Positions 22,641 through 34,279 of a stretch of 64,000 nucleotides of DNA are shown here, piece by piece. Source of the stretch: Lophius americanus (Eukaryota > Chordata > Actinopteri > Lophiiformes > Lophiidae); assembly GCA_037951165.1 (NCBI GenBank), contig JBBDHG010000151.1:2605001-2669000 (forward strand). Direction: 5' to 3'. Every line of letters starts with the position of its first letter. Within the stretch, counting starts at the first letter, position 1. The position numbers and the translations under genes were made by a program. The notes beneath the pieces are model-generated. The model worked only from the letters and a program-made list of their open reading frames with translations, searched no databases and was not told where the DNA came from.

Positions 22641-22945
22641 CTACCATAACATTAAAACCGCCTGCCTAACATCGCAGATCCTCTCTGTGATGTCAGGCTC
22701 TTTTCTGTCAGAACCAGCACTAACTTTGCCAACAATTTCTGCTTCAGCCGCTCCTCTGTGGGATCCAAACCACCGGCTCGTCTTGTTTCCCCATGTGCAT
22801 AAATGAGCCTCGGGCGCCAATGATCCAGTTGCTAGTTCACTGGGTTTTTTTCCCTAGACCACTTTGGTTCTGACCAACTGCAGACCAGGAATACCAAACA
22901 AGACCTGCAGTTCTGGAGATGATCTGACCCAGTTGTTTAGCAAAG
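22641..22945 (-). mobile_element. internally deleted Tc1/mariner-like copy
   Basis: The terminal phrase ACCATAACATTAAAACC and GCCTGCCTAACAT joins near 22680 to the transposase N-terminal region on the minus strand (CTTTTCTGTCAGAACCAGC, CTCCTCTGTGGGATCC, ATAAATGAGCCTCGGGCG, GCAGTTCTGGAGATG). The catalytic half is missing, as in the copies at 8925, 14352 and 42962. Confidence 0.8.
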
Positions 22946-23063
22946 AGGCTCTGAAATGGAAGTATTACCATTAGGGTCACTTTGTGCTACTATGAGGTTA
23001 TTCTAAATGTTTGACTTAAGATTATGCATAATGCAAAATTCTGAAAAAACACATTTAAGAAAT

Positions 23064-23110
23064 CTTCTTCTTCTTCTTCTTCGTCTTCTTCTTCGTCTTC
23101 TTCTTCTTCG
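23064..23110. repeat. (CTT)n microsatellite with CGT variants
   Basis: CTT triplets with two CGTCTT interruptions. Confidence 0.92.
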
Positions 23111-23312
23111 GTCTCTTTCCTTTGGGGGTCGCCACGGCAGATCATCTCTTTCCTTTTTGCCACCTCCTCTGCATCGGCCTCTATCACTAATCCTCTCCAT
23201 CCTGTCCGTCACCCCCAGAGAACATCTGGACATCTTCAGCTCTGCCTCCTGTCTTTAAGTAACAAAAAAAATATATATATATATTTTAAAAAGAAAAAAA
23301 TCCGTATTCCTG

Positions 23313-23785
23313 TTTTTATACCTGACAGGTCTGGGACATAATGGAGTCATCATCGCCCCTGTGTCTGCATCCTGATCCAATGTGACAGATCCTATTTCAT
23401 ATACAGTATATTCATAAAATTCATGCCCACTTAGACCTCCGTGTGAGGATTAACTGGATTAATTTTGGGAAAGGTCAGTTTTATATTTCTGACACTAGGG
23501 GGAGCTTTATCTTCAAAAGTTTTTATGCCATCATTTCTCAACCGTTGTTCCAATTTGATCCGAATGCGGTGCAAATGAATTGACTCCAGGAGACCTATCA
23601 TATATATATACATATATACATATCCATCATATTTTACTTTATTTTATAAAGGGGACCTGTTTTTGAAAAGCTTTTCTATGTTTTTCCGACATAACTTCCC
23701 TTTTAATGTGAGGAGTTCAATCAGGGGGGATTGTTTGTACAACAACAGAAATGCTGAGATACACCCTTCACAGTGTCAGTGGTCA
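23313..23785 (+). mobile_element. GGGGGAGC-module family copy
   Basis: Left end TTTATACCTGACAGG, then GGACATAATGGAGTCATCATC, CACTAGGGGGAGC (23493-23505), CTCAACCGTTGTTCC, GGAGACCTATCATATATA, GACATAACTTCCCTTTTAAT and GGAGTTCAATCAGGGGGGAT. The right end is eroded (GAGATACACCCTTCACAGTG). Confidence 0.78.
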
Positions 23786-23946
23786 TAATGTTAAGGCTGG
23801 TTTACAGGCTGGAAAAAACATTGATAAAGACGCATTTTCTTTCTCAGTGGGTTTGTTTATATGTGTACACAGGTATGAGACGCGGCGGACTCAGATATGG
23901 ACGGAGTTCATTCTGCGTTGAATAAAACATGAGGAGCCACAACAAA

Positions 23947-24000
23947 CACCCCCCCCCCACCCCCCACCCCCACCCCGAACCCCTCCCCCCCTCCCCCAGG
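23947..24000. repeat. C-rich low-complexity tract
   Basis: Runs of C broken by single A or T residues. Confidence 0.9.
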
Positions 24001-24764
24001 ACACAGCTTTACTCATAAATATAATACACGGAGAACATATTCGGACATGGATGTGTTTTTTCATGTTTCGACATCAACCTTCGTCGCCATTGCTGCGGTA
24101 CGACGGAGGTGGGGATGTTTTGTTTTTCGCTTTCAGGCTGTTTTCTCGGCGGGTTCGCCCGTTCGGTTTCAAACCCGAGGTTGATTGCTTCCTCTCGCAC
24201 CAACCCGAGCTTTAACACTTGCTTACCGCTGTTGGTAAATTCACGCGATGGCTTCATTATGAAAATGCAGGTGTTTGCCACTGGGAAATGATGTCACAGC
24301 CTTGTTTGATGCACGCAGGGGAAAATTGAGAATAATGTAGTGGTTAGTGGAGCCAGATGTTCATGACAGTAACTGCACGGACTCTAACGGAGAAGAAACT
24401 AGCTCACCTTATAATCCATGCCCAGAAAGAAATCAACAACACGTGTGGCAGAAAACTCAAGGTGCACATTGTTCTCTGTTGTCTGTGAAGCATTAGACAT
24501 TGTCTTCTTCTGTTTGGCTTCTAGATTTGGACCCTGATAAAGAACAAAGAAGCAAATCTTCGATGTTACTTTTTCTCATATTTGCACCATAAATCGTAAA
24601 GACTTCGGGAACCAACCTGCGAGCAGATATTTTCTCTGAACAAAACATAACAACATACAACAACACAAAATACCAACTGTACTGTCATCTCCAAATGATT
24701 CAAAAACCTGCAATGTCCTGCTCGGCTGTTTGGTTGGGCTCATTTTTGAGTCTCCTTTTCTTTA
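24001..24764. other. unassigned non-coding sequence
   Basis: Two opposed open frames (minus 24009-24281, plus 24109-24291) overlap and neither shows a motif. Confidence 0.3.
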
Positions 24765-24880
24765 TGAAAAACGGAACTGAACCCGTTAATAACATGGTCC
24801 AGTGGCAGCATGTAAGTGTTAAACAGTAAGGGGCCAAGGATGGAGCCGTGTGGCACACCACGTGTCAAATGGGCAACCGA
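24765..24880 (-). pseudogene. L2/Rex1-type LINE reverse transcriptase fragment
   Basis: On the minus strand, 24785-24865 encodes GVPHGSILGPLLFNTYMLPL, the signature block before the catalytic motif (normally GVPQGSILGPLLFxxYMLPL; Gln changed to His here). The YADD motif that should follow within about 30 residues is not found, so the copy is truncated. Confidence 0.8.
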
Positions 24881-24890
24881 AGAGGAGGCG

Positions 24891-24950
24891 TGACTTTCTC
24901 TCCGGCCATGGTTAGGCTCCCCAGCCTATCCATGGCCGGAGAGAAGTCAG
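24891..24950. repeat. near-perfect palindrome, 27-bp arms
   Basis: TTCTCTCCGGCCATGGTTAGGCT at 24896-24918 is mirrored by AGCCTATCCATGGCCGGAGAGAA from 24923 around the spacer CCCC. There is one mismatch in this part and one indel further out. Confidence 0.9.
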
Positions 24951-25094
24951 AAGTCAAAAAGTTGTGAGTAGGATTTTTGTTTGGCGTTTTAAAGCATGTG
25001 AGGACTTAGTAAACAGAATTATGTAACACTCCTTGAAAGCAGAAAACAAATGTTGAAATCTGTTGGGCTGTTCACACTGTTATTGTGTAAACTG

Positions 25095-25355
25095 GTCAGG
25101 ATGCCTCCATGACGCCCCCCTGTGGAGGTTTTTCAAGTTTGTCCAACCGGATTACGAACCCGAGGTATAGACCCAGAACTAGCCGGAAGAACCATATATC
25201 TCATCTGGTCTTGGTAGGCTTCGGGGGTCCTCCGGGATGAGCTGGAGAGTGTTGCTGGGGAAAGCGGTCTCTTGAAATCCCTTCTTAGCCGGATGCCGCC
25301 GCGACCCGACCCCGGATAAAAGGAATAAAATGGATGGACGAAGGGATGGTTATTG
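25095..25355 (+). mobile_element. fish non-LTR retrotransposon 3' end
   Basis: Landmarks of a very common fish LINE tail: ATATATCTCATCTGGTCTTGG, GGGGTCCTCCGGGATGAGCTGG, GCCGCCGCGACCCGACCCCGG and ATAAAATGGATGGACG (normally ending in ATGG repeats). The upstream coding part is absent. I do not assign a clade. Confidence 0.65.
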
Positions 25356-25543
25356 CAAACATTTAATAAATCGTGGACTTTGCCAGTAATATTCTTTATG
25401 CGTGGAATTATTTGGCAGTTACAGAGGAGAAACCAGGAGGAGCGGAGTGGGAACGTCTAAGACTAAACGCACTCAGAGGCTCCTTCACTGGAATTTCCAC
25501 TTAGAAGTGAAAATATTCAGTGATGATGGTATGAGAGTTTCTG

Positions 25544-25704
25544 AGAATGTGTGCTTATGTGTGTGCATGTGTGTGTGTGTCTGGGTGTGTGTGTGTATGT
25601 GTGTGTGTGTGTGTGCGTTTGTGTGTGTGTGAGTGTGCATGTTTGTGTGTGTGTGTGTGTCTGTGTTTGTGTGTGTGTGTGCTTGTATGTGTGTGTGTGT
25701 GAGC
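25544..25704. repeat. (TG)n microsatellite, imperfect
   Basis: TG array interrupted by ATG, CTGGG, CATG and CTTG steps. Confidence 0.92.
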
Positions 25705-25876
25705 TGGCTGTCATCCTACTGTGTGGCAAATATTTCTTCAGGGGGATCATACCAGTCTGTTCCCATAACAGCCACCCTGCCTTCAGCCAGAACTATTTGT
25801 TATTAATTCCACTATTATGGTCGTCTCATCTTCGCCCATTTGGCTCCCTGCTCACAGTCAGCAGCTGAAACCCCAG

Positions 25877-25897
25877 GGATTGTGTGTGTGTGTGTGC

Positions 25898-25981
<84 letters not shown>

Positions 25982-25984
25982 GTC
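25877..25984. repeat. (TG)n microsatellite, long
   Basis: Over fifty TG units, almost pure from about 25900 to 25975. Confidence 0.95.
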
Positions 25985-26267
25985 TTGTGTGAGAAATAAA
26001 CTATGCACACTCACGAGAAGAATCAGGTGACGCCAAGGCCGGATCAAAACAATAACAAGACCCGCGTTCACACACACACACAGACTGGCCACCTTGCCTC
26101 TTTTCTCAAAAACACACTCCTTCACACACAGCTGTCAAAAGTCGGCCTCTCGTGGGGTCCGCTGCCTGTGTTTGCTCAGAGACCCACCTCTGTCACCCTG
26201 ATCATGTGCCGCAACATTTTAAAAGCCTTTTCCCAGAAATGACGAGATGTTTTCTTGTTTTTTTTTG

Positions 26268-26360
26268 TGAGCCGTAACATTGTAACCACTGACAGGTGGG
26301 ATCAGAATAACGCATATTATCTTGTTACAATGGTATCTCTCAGAAGGTGGGATACAAAAA
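26268..26360 (+). mobile_element. Tc1/mariner-like left end
   Basis: GAGCCGTAACATTGTAACCA, CTGACAGGTGGGATCAG, ATTATCTTGTTACAATGG and AGAAGGTGGGATAC match the left end of the copy at 14352. Nothing beyond the left end is present. Confidence 0.75.
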
Positions 26361-26447
26361 GCAAAAGACAAACATTTTAAAATCTGTAAAAAATAAATAA
26401 ATAAATGATTTGATTTAGCAAAAAAAAAAAAATTATTTTTTGATTAC

Positions 26448-26510
26448 ATGATCAGCCATAACATTATAACCACTGACAAGTAGAATCAGAATAACATTGA
26501 CTTTCCCATA
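26448..26510 (+). mobile_element. second Tc1/mariner-like left end
   Basis: GATCAGCCATAACATTATAA, CCACTGACAAGTAGAATCAG and AATAACATTGAC repeat the left end found 180 bp upstream, in the same orientation. A (TAAA)n and poly-A stretch separates them. Confidence 0.7.
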
Positions 26511-28051
26511 AGTCATCATCAAATTTATGAATGTCCTCAAACTTTTTAACTGATGCAGCACTACTGAGGAATTATTTGGAGCCATTCCGTTCTACGCCAG
26601 TCATGTGTTATTATGTAATTATTATATTGACTCTATTTTTAGCTCTTTTAGCTTTAGACCGCCGTCTCCAAAAGGAAATATCTGACTCTTATAAATGGTG
26701 AGTGTTAGTGGAAAAATGACATTTTTCAGACCAGAGAACTAGAGAAAATTAGCTGAAAGATGTTAAAAGGCTCAAACTTGAGCGGAAAATGTAGATTGTA
26801 ATGATAACTGGCTTCGTCGGGTGGTCCCTCCCAGGAGTCGCAGACTCATTATGAGGTACTGCTCTTTTTTGGTGAAACTATGATGACTGGAAAAGTTGCA
26901 GACAAGTTGTGACGACATGGACAAAATGGTAATTTCATGCAGAGTGCAGTGGAATAGGATGAATATTCAACCCGTGCTGCTTTCATGACCTCATGACTGC
27001 CTGGAGGAACCGGCCCGTATAAATGATCCCTGTCCTCTTAACTTCCTGTGGTCGCCCGTGACTCTCCCGCTTCCTACTGGTCTCCTCCTCCCCCCTAGTC
27101 TTTCTTTGTGTTTTTGTGTACATGCTTATGAACACACATCCGGCTCCTGGATTCCTCCACACCGCCTCACCATCAGCCCACTTGAACCCCTGTTCTCCTG
27201 CCACTCCTCCACAGAAGTAGTGGCAGAAATCCAGTATGGACCCTCAGGTCTGGGGTTGTGTCAGTAAGGGGATCTGATGTGAAAGAAAAAGAAAACCTAT
27301 GCAGAATGAGACAATCCCCCCTTGCCTTTACATTTTTGAAACCCAACCCTATGCTTGAAAAATCTCCTAACTCCTCTCCATTTTATAATTTCTAGCTTTC
27401 TGGCCTCATCCGTTGGATTTTTAAGCTTGATACTTCTTTTTGATAAAATAGAAACTCTCCTATATGTATTTGACTTTATCTCCTTCCAGACGCCATGATT
27501 GGATCTGAAGAATATTAGGATCATGGGTAAGCATTGGCGGCGGCATATCCCCACTATCCTCACCCTCAGTTCTTCTCCTTGTGGTCGTGAGCTGCTGAGC
27601 GTGGGCGCACTTTTTTTTTTTCATGCAAATGACAAGTTGAAGCCAAATGATTTCTTAACTTCTTCCTCATCATTTTTACAGATTTGGGCGCCAAATGTTT
27701 GTGAGAAATAATATGCAAATGTTAAAATGTGGAATGTTTGGTGCAAACTTTGCCAAAATTCTCATTTCTGACCAGCTGTGAGCTTTTCTTTGATTGTGTA
27801 ACGCTTGTGGAATAATTGTATTGCGACAAATTGACAATTTGCAGAGGCAAGAATCTTTTTTTTTCAGATTTTCACAGAATCTCATGTCCATATAACAGGT
27901 ATTTTCATGCTGCAATGAAATCTCTTGGACAGATTCTGTTGTTTTTCTGATCTGGACTGACCTCAGCGGCGTGCAGAAATGCTAGAAATCAACTTGCCAT
28001 ATTGGCTTAACAAATACATTACCCTTCGAAATGAGACACAAAACAACTGTT
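26511..28051. other. unassigned non-coding sequence
   Basis: No element recognised. Short open frames on both strands overlap and lack motifs. Confidence 0.3.
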
Positions 28052-28154
28052 CACACTCACTCACTCACTCACTCACTCACTCACTCACTCACTCACTCAC
28101 TCACTCACTCACTCACTCACTCACTCACTCACTCACTCACTCACTCACTCACAC
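28052..28154. repeat. (CACT)n microsatellite
   Basis: About 25 uninterrupted ACTC tetranucleotides. Confidence 0.96.
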
Positions 28155-28399
28155 TTCATGTTGGAAGGGTATCTGTCGTGAGCTGCTGCAAGATAAATCC
28201 TCCCATCGAGTACAGACATTGCTTGCATCGTTGGTGGTGATGGCTGATGGCTCTGCTGAGACTAATTGACCGATAAGCTGAAGTCGGTCAATCTGTGAAG
28301 TGATGTGGTTGATGATGGAAGGTCCACCTAACAGCAGCATGAATAAAAGAGAAGTGCAAAGGGAATCAAATTTTGAGTTCCATTAGTAAAAGAGGAGGA

Positions 28400-29185
28400 G
28401 CCTATTACATCTTCACATGACACTGGTGTGAGGTCATACATATGCATGAAGCAGCATGCAAACGTTGGCTGTCTATTTCCAACACTAGGGGGATTTGGCG
28501 CATATGAATCATCTTGAGGAGATCTATCTTGTACATATATTATCCTAATAGGTCATACTTTACTCACTAAGGGGAGCTTTTATACGAAAACGCAGTTTTT
28601 CTGACATAACATTCTAACCGTACGTCCAAATTTGATGCAAAATAATCCACTGAAGGAGCTCTATCAATTTTATATCATTAACTATATCATATAAATAGCA
28701 TATGTTCAATAGTAGTTCATATTTTAGACAGTAAGTTGAGTTTTTTTCAGAAGAGCACTGTTTTTCAAAAATAAGTCCAAAAAGTTTCATTTAACATTTT
28801 CTAATTTTTTAAACACATAGACCTTGGTGTCAGGGAGTCCTGCATTAATTTTGATAACAGTTGGTTGCGTATTTCCGATGTTTTCGTTTGTCTAGTTTAT
28901 CCCAAATTTGGTGAAGATGAATGGATCTTGCATATTTTATATTTTTCTCTAAAAGTTCATATTTGACTAACTAGGGGGAGCTTTGCTTACAAAAAACAGT
29001 GTTTTTGCTGACATAACCTCCTAACCGTTGGTCCGATTTGCACCAAATTTCATGCCTATGAATCAACTTTTGATTTCATAGAGGAGTCCAATAAGAGGGA
29101 TTGCATATAGAAAGCAGGAGTTTGGGGACTTTTCAGGGGTGTACCCTTTCTCTCAGGGACGTCAGTAAAGGTCTAATCATAATGT
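28400..29185 (+). mobile_element. GGGGGAGC-module family, compound copy
   Basis: At about 790 bp it is longer than other copies. CACTAGGGGG appears at 28483, CACTAAGGGGAGC near 28575, a degraded version near 28735 and AACTAGGGGGAGC at 28969-28981. A left-block phrase (TTGGTGTCAGGGAGTCC then ATTAATTTTGATAACAG) occurs in the middle (28820-28865), so two copies are probably joined. The right end GGGGACTTTTCAGGGG is present near 29127. Confidence 0.72.
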
Positions 29186-29287
29186 AATAATAATAATGTA
29201 ATAATATTATTAGATGGTGGTTGAGTCAGACTAACGTTTGGTTACAGTAAAGGGGGGAACTATTAGTCATCAAAGCCTGTTATTGAA

Positions 29288-29862
29288 TCATCGTATTACA
29301 CCCCGGCCTTTTACCCTCCTCAGATACTCCGTAACTACATCACTCAATAGTGCTAATTCATATTCCTGGTGTGACTCATGTTGCCATTTTCCTTTCACCG
29401 CTGGAGCTGAAGCATTTTTGATCTCATAGCCATGCTCCTCGTCTTCATCAGACTGGATTATCAGCGTCTCTTTGGCTGTGAAGGACAAAGTCTTCTCATC
29501 TATCATTCTCTGGCCTTGATGATTTGAATCAGGCTTTCCTCGGTTAAAGCTTCACTGCCCAAGTCATCCGGCTCCGACTCCATTAAAAGCCAAGTTGAGG
29601 AATTATAAGTTAATGAAACAAGACTTGCATCAAAAACTATTTCTTTAACTGAGCGCCGCCTCCGTGTGACCTCTGCTAAAGATTTAGCTTTACTGGTGTA
29701 GCTCCTATCACTCACGCTGACCTTCGGTCCGAGGACAACTTCCCCGCAGTTGATTTCAATACAAATGCAGACTTCCTCTTGCCTCCGGGGAAAAGAAAAA
29801 AAAACGATTTGACGGTTCTTAGTAAAAAAAATCTCTACTAAAATTCCTTTTATCTCACCCAC
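29288..29862 (-). other. two abutting minus-strand open frames, possible pseudogene or exon
   Basis: A 119-codon frame (29862-29503) ends in IIKARE and stops at TGA. A 72-codon frame in another phase starts within the same bases (GAATGATAG) and continues MIDEKTLSFTAKETLIIQSDEDEEHG. The composition is ordinary and charged, with no low-complexity repeats, unlike most open frames here. One frameshift would join them. I recognise no domain and see no clear splice signals, so it may be chance, a decayed gene or part of an exon. Confidence 0.25.
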
Positions 29863-29881
29863 TCCGCGTCGCGGACGCCCT

Positions 29882-29925
29882 ACTCACACACACGCACACA
29901 CACACGCACACACGCACGCACACCT
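29882..29925. repeat. (CA)n microsatellite, imperfect
   Basis: CA units with several ACGC variants. Confidence 0.88.
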
Positions 29926-30879
29926 CCTCAATCCAGTCGCCGCAAATCCAGTTGACATGATGCAAGGTGAGCTGGAAAACAGATGTAGCCGGAGTGACCT
30001 ACAGGAACCTTTTAATAGCTTTTCATTGCTTGACTTTCCCTTCTATCCATTCAAATCCACTTAGAACGGAACTCAGGCCCGGCGTAAATGACCGCTTCTC
30101 TCCGCATGAGTAGCACAAGAGCAGCTTTTGGAGCCGGAGGAATGTGATTGGGGTCACTGGGGAGGCTGGCGGAATTGGAGGAAGGAGTCATTTGCATTCG
30201 TCCTCAAGTGACCCCCATGGGTAACCAGAGAACGGACATCGCAGTGAAGTGGCGAAACGTGAAGACGGGTACACTATGGCGCCCCTATGGTCCGACGAAG
30301 AAAGAATAAGTGTATTTAAAATGTGCTTATGTTCATAAAAGAAGAGCGCACTCTGTTCTCCTCAGCAGCAGGTGAAACATCCTTAAATGTCATGCAAAAT
30401 GATTCTGGCTTTCTCCAAAGTTTCACTTTCAGAAAAAAAGAACATTTCATTCGCTATCATGATTGAAAGTCAAATTTGTTCACTTCTTTTCTGTAAAATC
30501 ATGTTAATTTTCTGCCGTTTTACCTGTAATTGTTATCAATGCTTTTGTTGTCTCAAAGTGTTCCTCAACAACAGCAACGTCAGAATGATGCCGCCATGAC
30601 AACGGGCGCAGGTGTCAGCGTTTGTTCATTTTGGATTTTGTTCTAGGAGTGATACAAAAACAACAACCGCTAAACATTATCAAAGTGCAATTCATGATTT
30701 CTATTATTGTATCACTTCATAGCTGTGGCAAAGATGTTTTTGAAGCTGGAGTGGGCGTCAGAAGGGGGGAATACCTCCACCAAGACCCACTCTGTCAACC
30801 AGATCCACACAGCAATCAGATGGGTTTAATCTGACCATGATATACCCCCACCAGGATTTTCTCATTAGGTTCTTTAAAA
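29926..30879. other. unassigned non-coding sequence
   Basis: Unique sequence. 30767-30790 (GGGGAATACCTCCACCAAGA) weakly resembles the reverse of a vertebrate repeat ending in CCTTGGTGGAGG, also seen at 35505, but is too short to assign. Confidence 0.3.
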
Positions 30880-31325
30880 TAATACTCACAGATGAATCCG
30901 ACATCCAACCAACCCTTTGACCAACAAAAACCACCATCCAACCACACAACAAATCAACTAACCAATCACCCAACCATTTCACCAACCAAACCAGCTAAAG
31001 ATCCACACTAACCAGTCAACCGATCAACCATCTGACCAACCAACCAAACTAACCAGTGGACAAAGCAAACTTACCAATAAACTGACCAACCATCTGGCTA
31101 ACTAAACCTACCAAATAAAAAAACCAACCACCCAACCAACCAAACTAACCAACAAATAAACTCATCGACCTACTAACCAAACCAAATGACCAACCATACT
31201 AACCAATCAACTGTCCAACCAAACTAACCAACCAAACCAAACTAACCAACCAACCAAAGAAGTCAACCAACAAATCAACTAACCAATCAGTCAACCAAAC
31301 CAAACGACCAATCAAACCAACCAAC
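30880..31325. repeat. degenerate (CCAA)n minisatellite
   Basis: AACCAACCAAACTAACCAATC-like phrases run for about 450 bp with no fixed period. The plus strand has almost no G. Confidence 0.88.
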
Positions 31326-31954
31326 ATAGCCTACTCGGCTGAGGTAGACAATAACGTGTTGTTAGCATGTTTGGGTTGGTAACCTACTCATACAGTAAAT
31401 CCAACTCGATTTGCATCGACCACCCAGAACTCCAGCGTTGGTGCTGGACATGAATTAAAAATCACAGAAAAAACATCTTTTATTGTCGAGAATTCATAAA
31501 ACAATACAAACAACTAAAGCGACTGCTGCACGACCCTGAGATGATGTCATCGTTCTGACTGCTGCGAAGGCCACTGAAGGTCATAAAGCTGCCACTCTGT
31601 GTCAAATAAGTCAACAGCTGTGGGCTACCCATTGTCTGCGAGTGCCATGGATTACTGGAGCATCAAACACTCCACACCAACAAGAGGCTGTTAAAAGTTT
31701 CCTTAAGCCCACTTGAAGAGCAGCTGCTTTTCTGCAGTAGCTTAAAATCTTTCATGGCTGAAAAAGAGAGACATTATCAAATTATGCCCCAGAAGAACCC
31801 CAATCATGTCACACGGTTGGATTCTAGCTCTCCGTGTCTATAGTGAATGCTGAGTAGGATCCAAACATCAGAATAGTTTGATGACCAATACTAGGTGAAG
31901 TACCTTTCTCCGTAGACCTTTTGAATGAGACATGTATATAAGTCTTATATAAGA
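31326..31954. other. unassigned non-coding sequence
   Basis: No element or exon recognised. Confidence 0.3.
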
Positions 31955-32035
31955 AAGATGATTATTTCATGTTATATCATGTTTTACTCTAGTAGTCTAC
32001 TTTACTCCCTAGGGAGAGCTTTTTATGGGAAGAAA
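31955..32035 (+). mobile_element. GGGGGAGC-module family fragment
   Basis: ATATCATGTTTTACTCTAGT, AGTCTACTTTACTCCCTAGG and GAGAGCTTTTTATGGG correspond to the family's ATCATATTTTACTCTAATAG then TTTACTCACTAGGGGGAGCT. Only this module junction is recognisable. Confidence 0.5.
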
Positions 32036-33485
32036 ACATTGGATTCATGACGGGTCATCGTGTCGCCATAGTAGGGTTCGTGTTTGTGTGTTTGTGTCTG
32101 TGTAATTGTACGTGCTATTTTGATTTTATATTTTTATGTTTATTTTTTGAGTGCAGAAACCAGTTTGAATTCCGGGTAAGTGTGACTGACTTGGCAATAA
32201 ACTCTTTTCTGATTCTGATGTCACCTCAAAAACTGTTTCGCAGATGTGAATGAAGTTTTGTCTGTTTTCAGTTTGATTATTTATACATTTTTACACGTGA
32301 TTGACCTGAGTCCAACTTAATGTCAGTTTTTGGATCTACAGTAATTTATTGTAGGGGATGTTATAGATGAGTTTTTCCTGTACACTGTATGATTTTAGCC
32401 TGGGGCTCGTCGGCTGTCGTTTGTCTGTACCGGGGGTCGTGACGGCTGATCAGCAACTGTCAGACGGATGTCGGACAATCGGATTGTTTTCTGATATGTC
32501 AGAGATTTTGGTCGGTCGACTCAGGTCGACTCAGTTGAAGCAGAGCCACGACTCGATCGGCTGACGGCGATCACTGGGCCTGTATGAAGTAACAATAATG
32601 GTCAGAGTTGAAATGGCGACGCAGCGCATCTTGTGGATAATAGAAAACAAGTAACAACCAAGTTGTTGGTGGGAGCCACTGCAGGGCAACAAAGAAACAG
32701 AAAGGTTCTTAGCTGTCAAAGCGGTGCAAGCTAACAAGCTTCTTTCTGCCTTGGAGCTTTCAAACAAAACTTTATTGTCAACTGTCCAGCAGTCAGCACT
32801 CCGGTTGTGTGCGACAATCGGACTGTGCAGTATGGGCACACCAATTCTGAGCTTCCGCAGACGATTTAATTGTACAGAGTGAGTAGAAATGAAACGGCCA
32901 TGACTCTCACTCGCACATCTATAACGGGGATTGTCCTTTATGTCCACAATCTTCTTCTTCATCTGCGGGCTATTCCCTTTCTCCATCAATAGTTACACAA
33001 AAGCTAACGGGACCACTGGTGGTTGTGGCCTTCATGTCTCCAATCCGATGCATTTTGGCTTTCCGATAGAAGTGCGTAATTTTTTGGGGGCCAATTTAAA
33101 AAAACGCAATGCAGGAGTCATTTTTTTTTCTCCAGAAAAAGCTTAAAGGTGTCTCTGTTTCTTGTTTTCAGATGATCAGAAGTATATCGTTTTTCCCTTT
33201 ACATAATTATGTAATGTTTCCGAGGCCTCTGCCAGATACATACAGTGAGCTCCACAGCTCCGAGCGTCGGTGACATATACGGCACTGGGAATAACTATGA
33301 GCCAGAACATAAATGTTTACCTGCCGGGAAAAAATCCATAATACATTTGAAGTTGGCCGTGGACAGAACGGCATCTTGTACCTGTGTGTGTTTGTGTCAC
33401 GTATATACACCGTAAATAACCTGGCTGAGAATGTGAGGGCCAGCGCCACTTGGATTTGTATGGTAATGCTTTTGGCCCCAAGCCA
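32036..33485. other. unassigned non-coding sequence
   Basis: GGCAATAAACTCTTTTCTGA then TTCTGATG at 32191-32220 resembles a LINE 3' end with a short terminal repeat. A direct repeat GTCGACTCAG lies at 32515-32535. A 152-codon minus-strand frame (32531-32989) shows no family motif. Confidence 0.3.
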
Positions 33486-33520
33486 GAGTGAACACACACA
33501 TACACACACACACACACACG
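33486..33520. repeat. (CA)n microsatellite
   Basis: CA array with one ATA interruption. Confidence 0.9.
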
Positions 33521-33613
33521 CCACTTTCACACTGGGAAATAGGGATGCCCTTTACTCTTTTGGATGGAAAAAGAAATATGTTTCAATTAGCAGCTCAGTC
33601 CAACCACTGTAAA

Positions 33614-33691
33614 CACTGTGTGTACGTGTGTGTGTGTGTGAGTGTGTGTGTGTGTGTGTGAATGTGTGTGTGTGTAGAAGGGTGTGTGTGT
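33614..33691. repeat. (TG)n microsatellite, imperfect
   Basis: TG blocks separated by GAGTG, GAATG and TAGAAGG. Confidence 0.9.
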
Positions 33692-33719
33692 GGGGGGGGG
33701 GGGGGGGGGGGGGGGGGGG
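33692..33719. repeat. 28-nt G homopolymer
   Basis: Uninterrupted G run directly after a TG array; length calls in such runs are often unreliable. Confidence 0.9.
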
Positions 33720-34279
33720 CTTGTGAATAGGCCCATAGAGTTGCTAACCACAGGCTGGCCATTACACCTAGTTACAGTCACCGCTGGATCGACAAGGAGA
33801 CAGACAGTCTGCAAAACTGACAAAACTCCACTGTGTGTGTGCATGTGTGTGTCCATGTGTGTGCGCTTGTGTGTGTCTTATATCAGGCAGGGGATCCCCT
33901 GAATTGCCCCCGTCAGTACCGCATGCTTAATAGAAAACGTAAACTGCACAGAGAACAAGGCGCAGAAAGAGGGAACAGAAAGAGTCCTCTGTAACCCGGA
34001 GCTCAGGTCCTCGGGTCTGTCTCCCCGACCCGTCTGGGCCGCTGTCAGTGATGAAAGACGGATTCAAATGTTTTACTGCAGAGCAACAATGTGAAAATAC
34101 TCCACGAGACTTACTGAAAAGTTACTTAAAATTTAGGTGTTGGAAGGACATATGGGGAGGGATCGCCTGCAAACATGTAGCGGAGAATTCGGCTATCTGA
34201 CGAAAATGTATCTTTTTTTTTTTTAAAGTAAAAAAAGAGGAGCTTATCCTACTATGGTGAAAACATGGCCCATTATGGA
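33720..34279. other. unassigned non-coding sequence
   Basis: Contains a short TG-rich patch at 33832-33878; otherwise nothing recognised. Confidence 0.3.

Noticed and set aside
32531..32989. 152-codon minus-strand frame as a gene
   Set aside because: No motif, an opposing frame overlaps one end, and the composition gives no coding signal I can defend.
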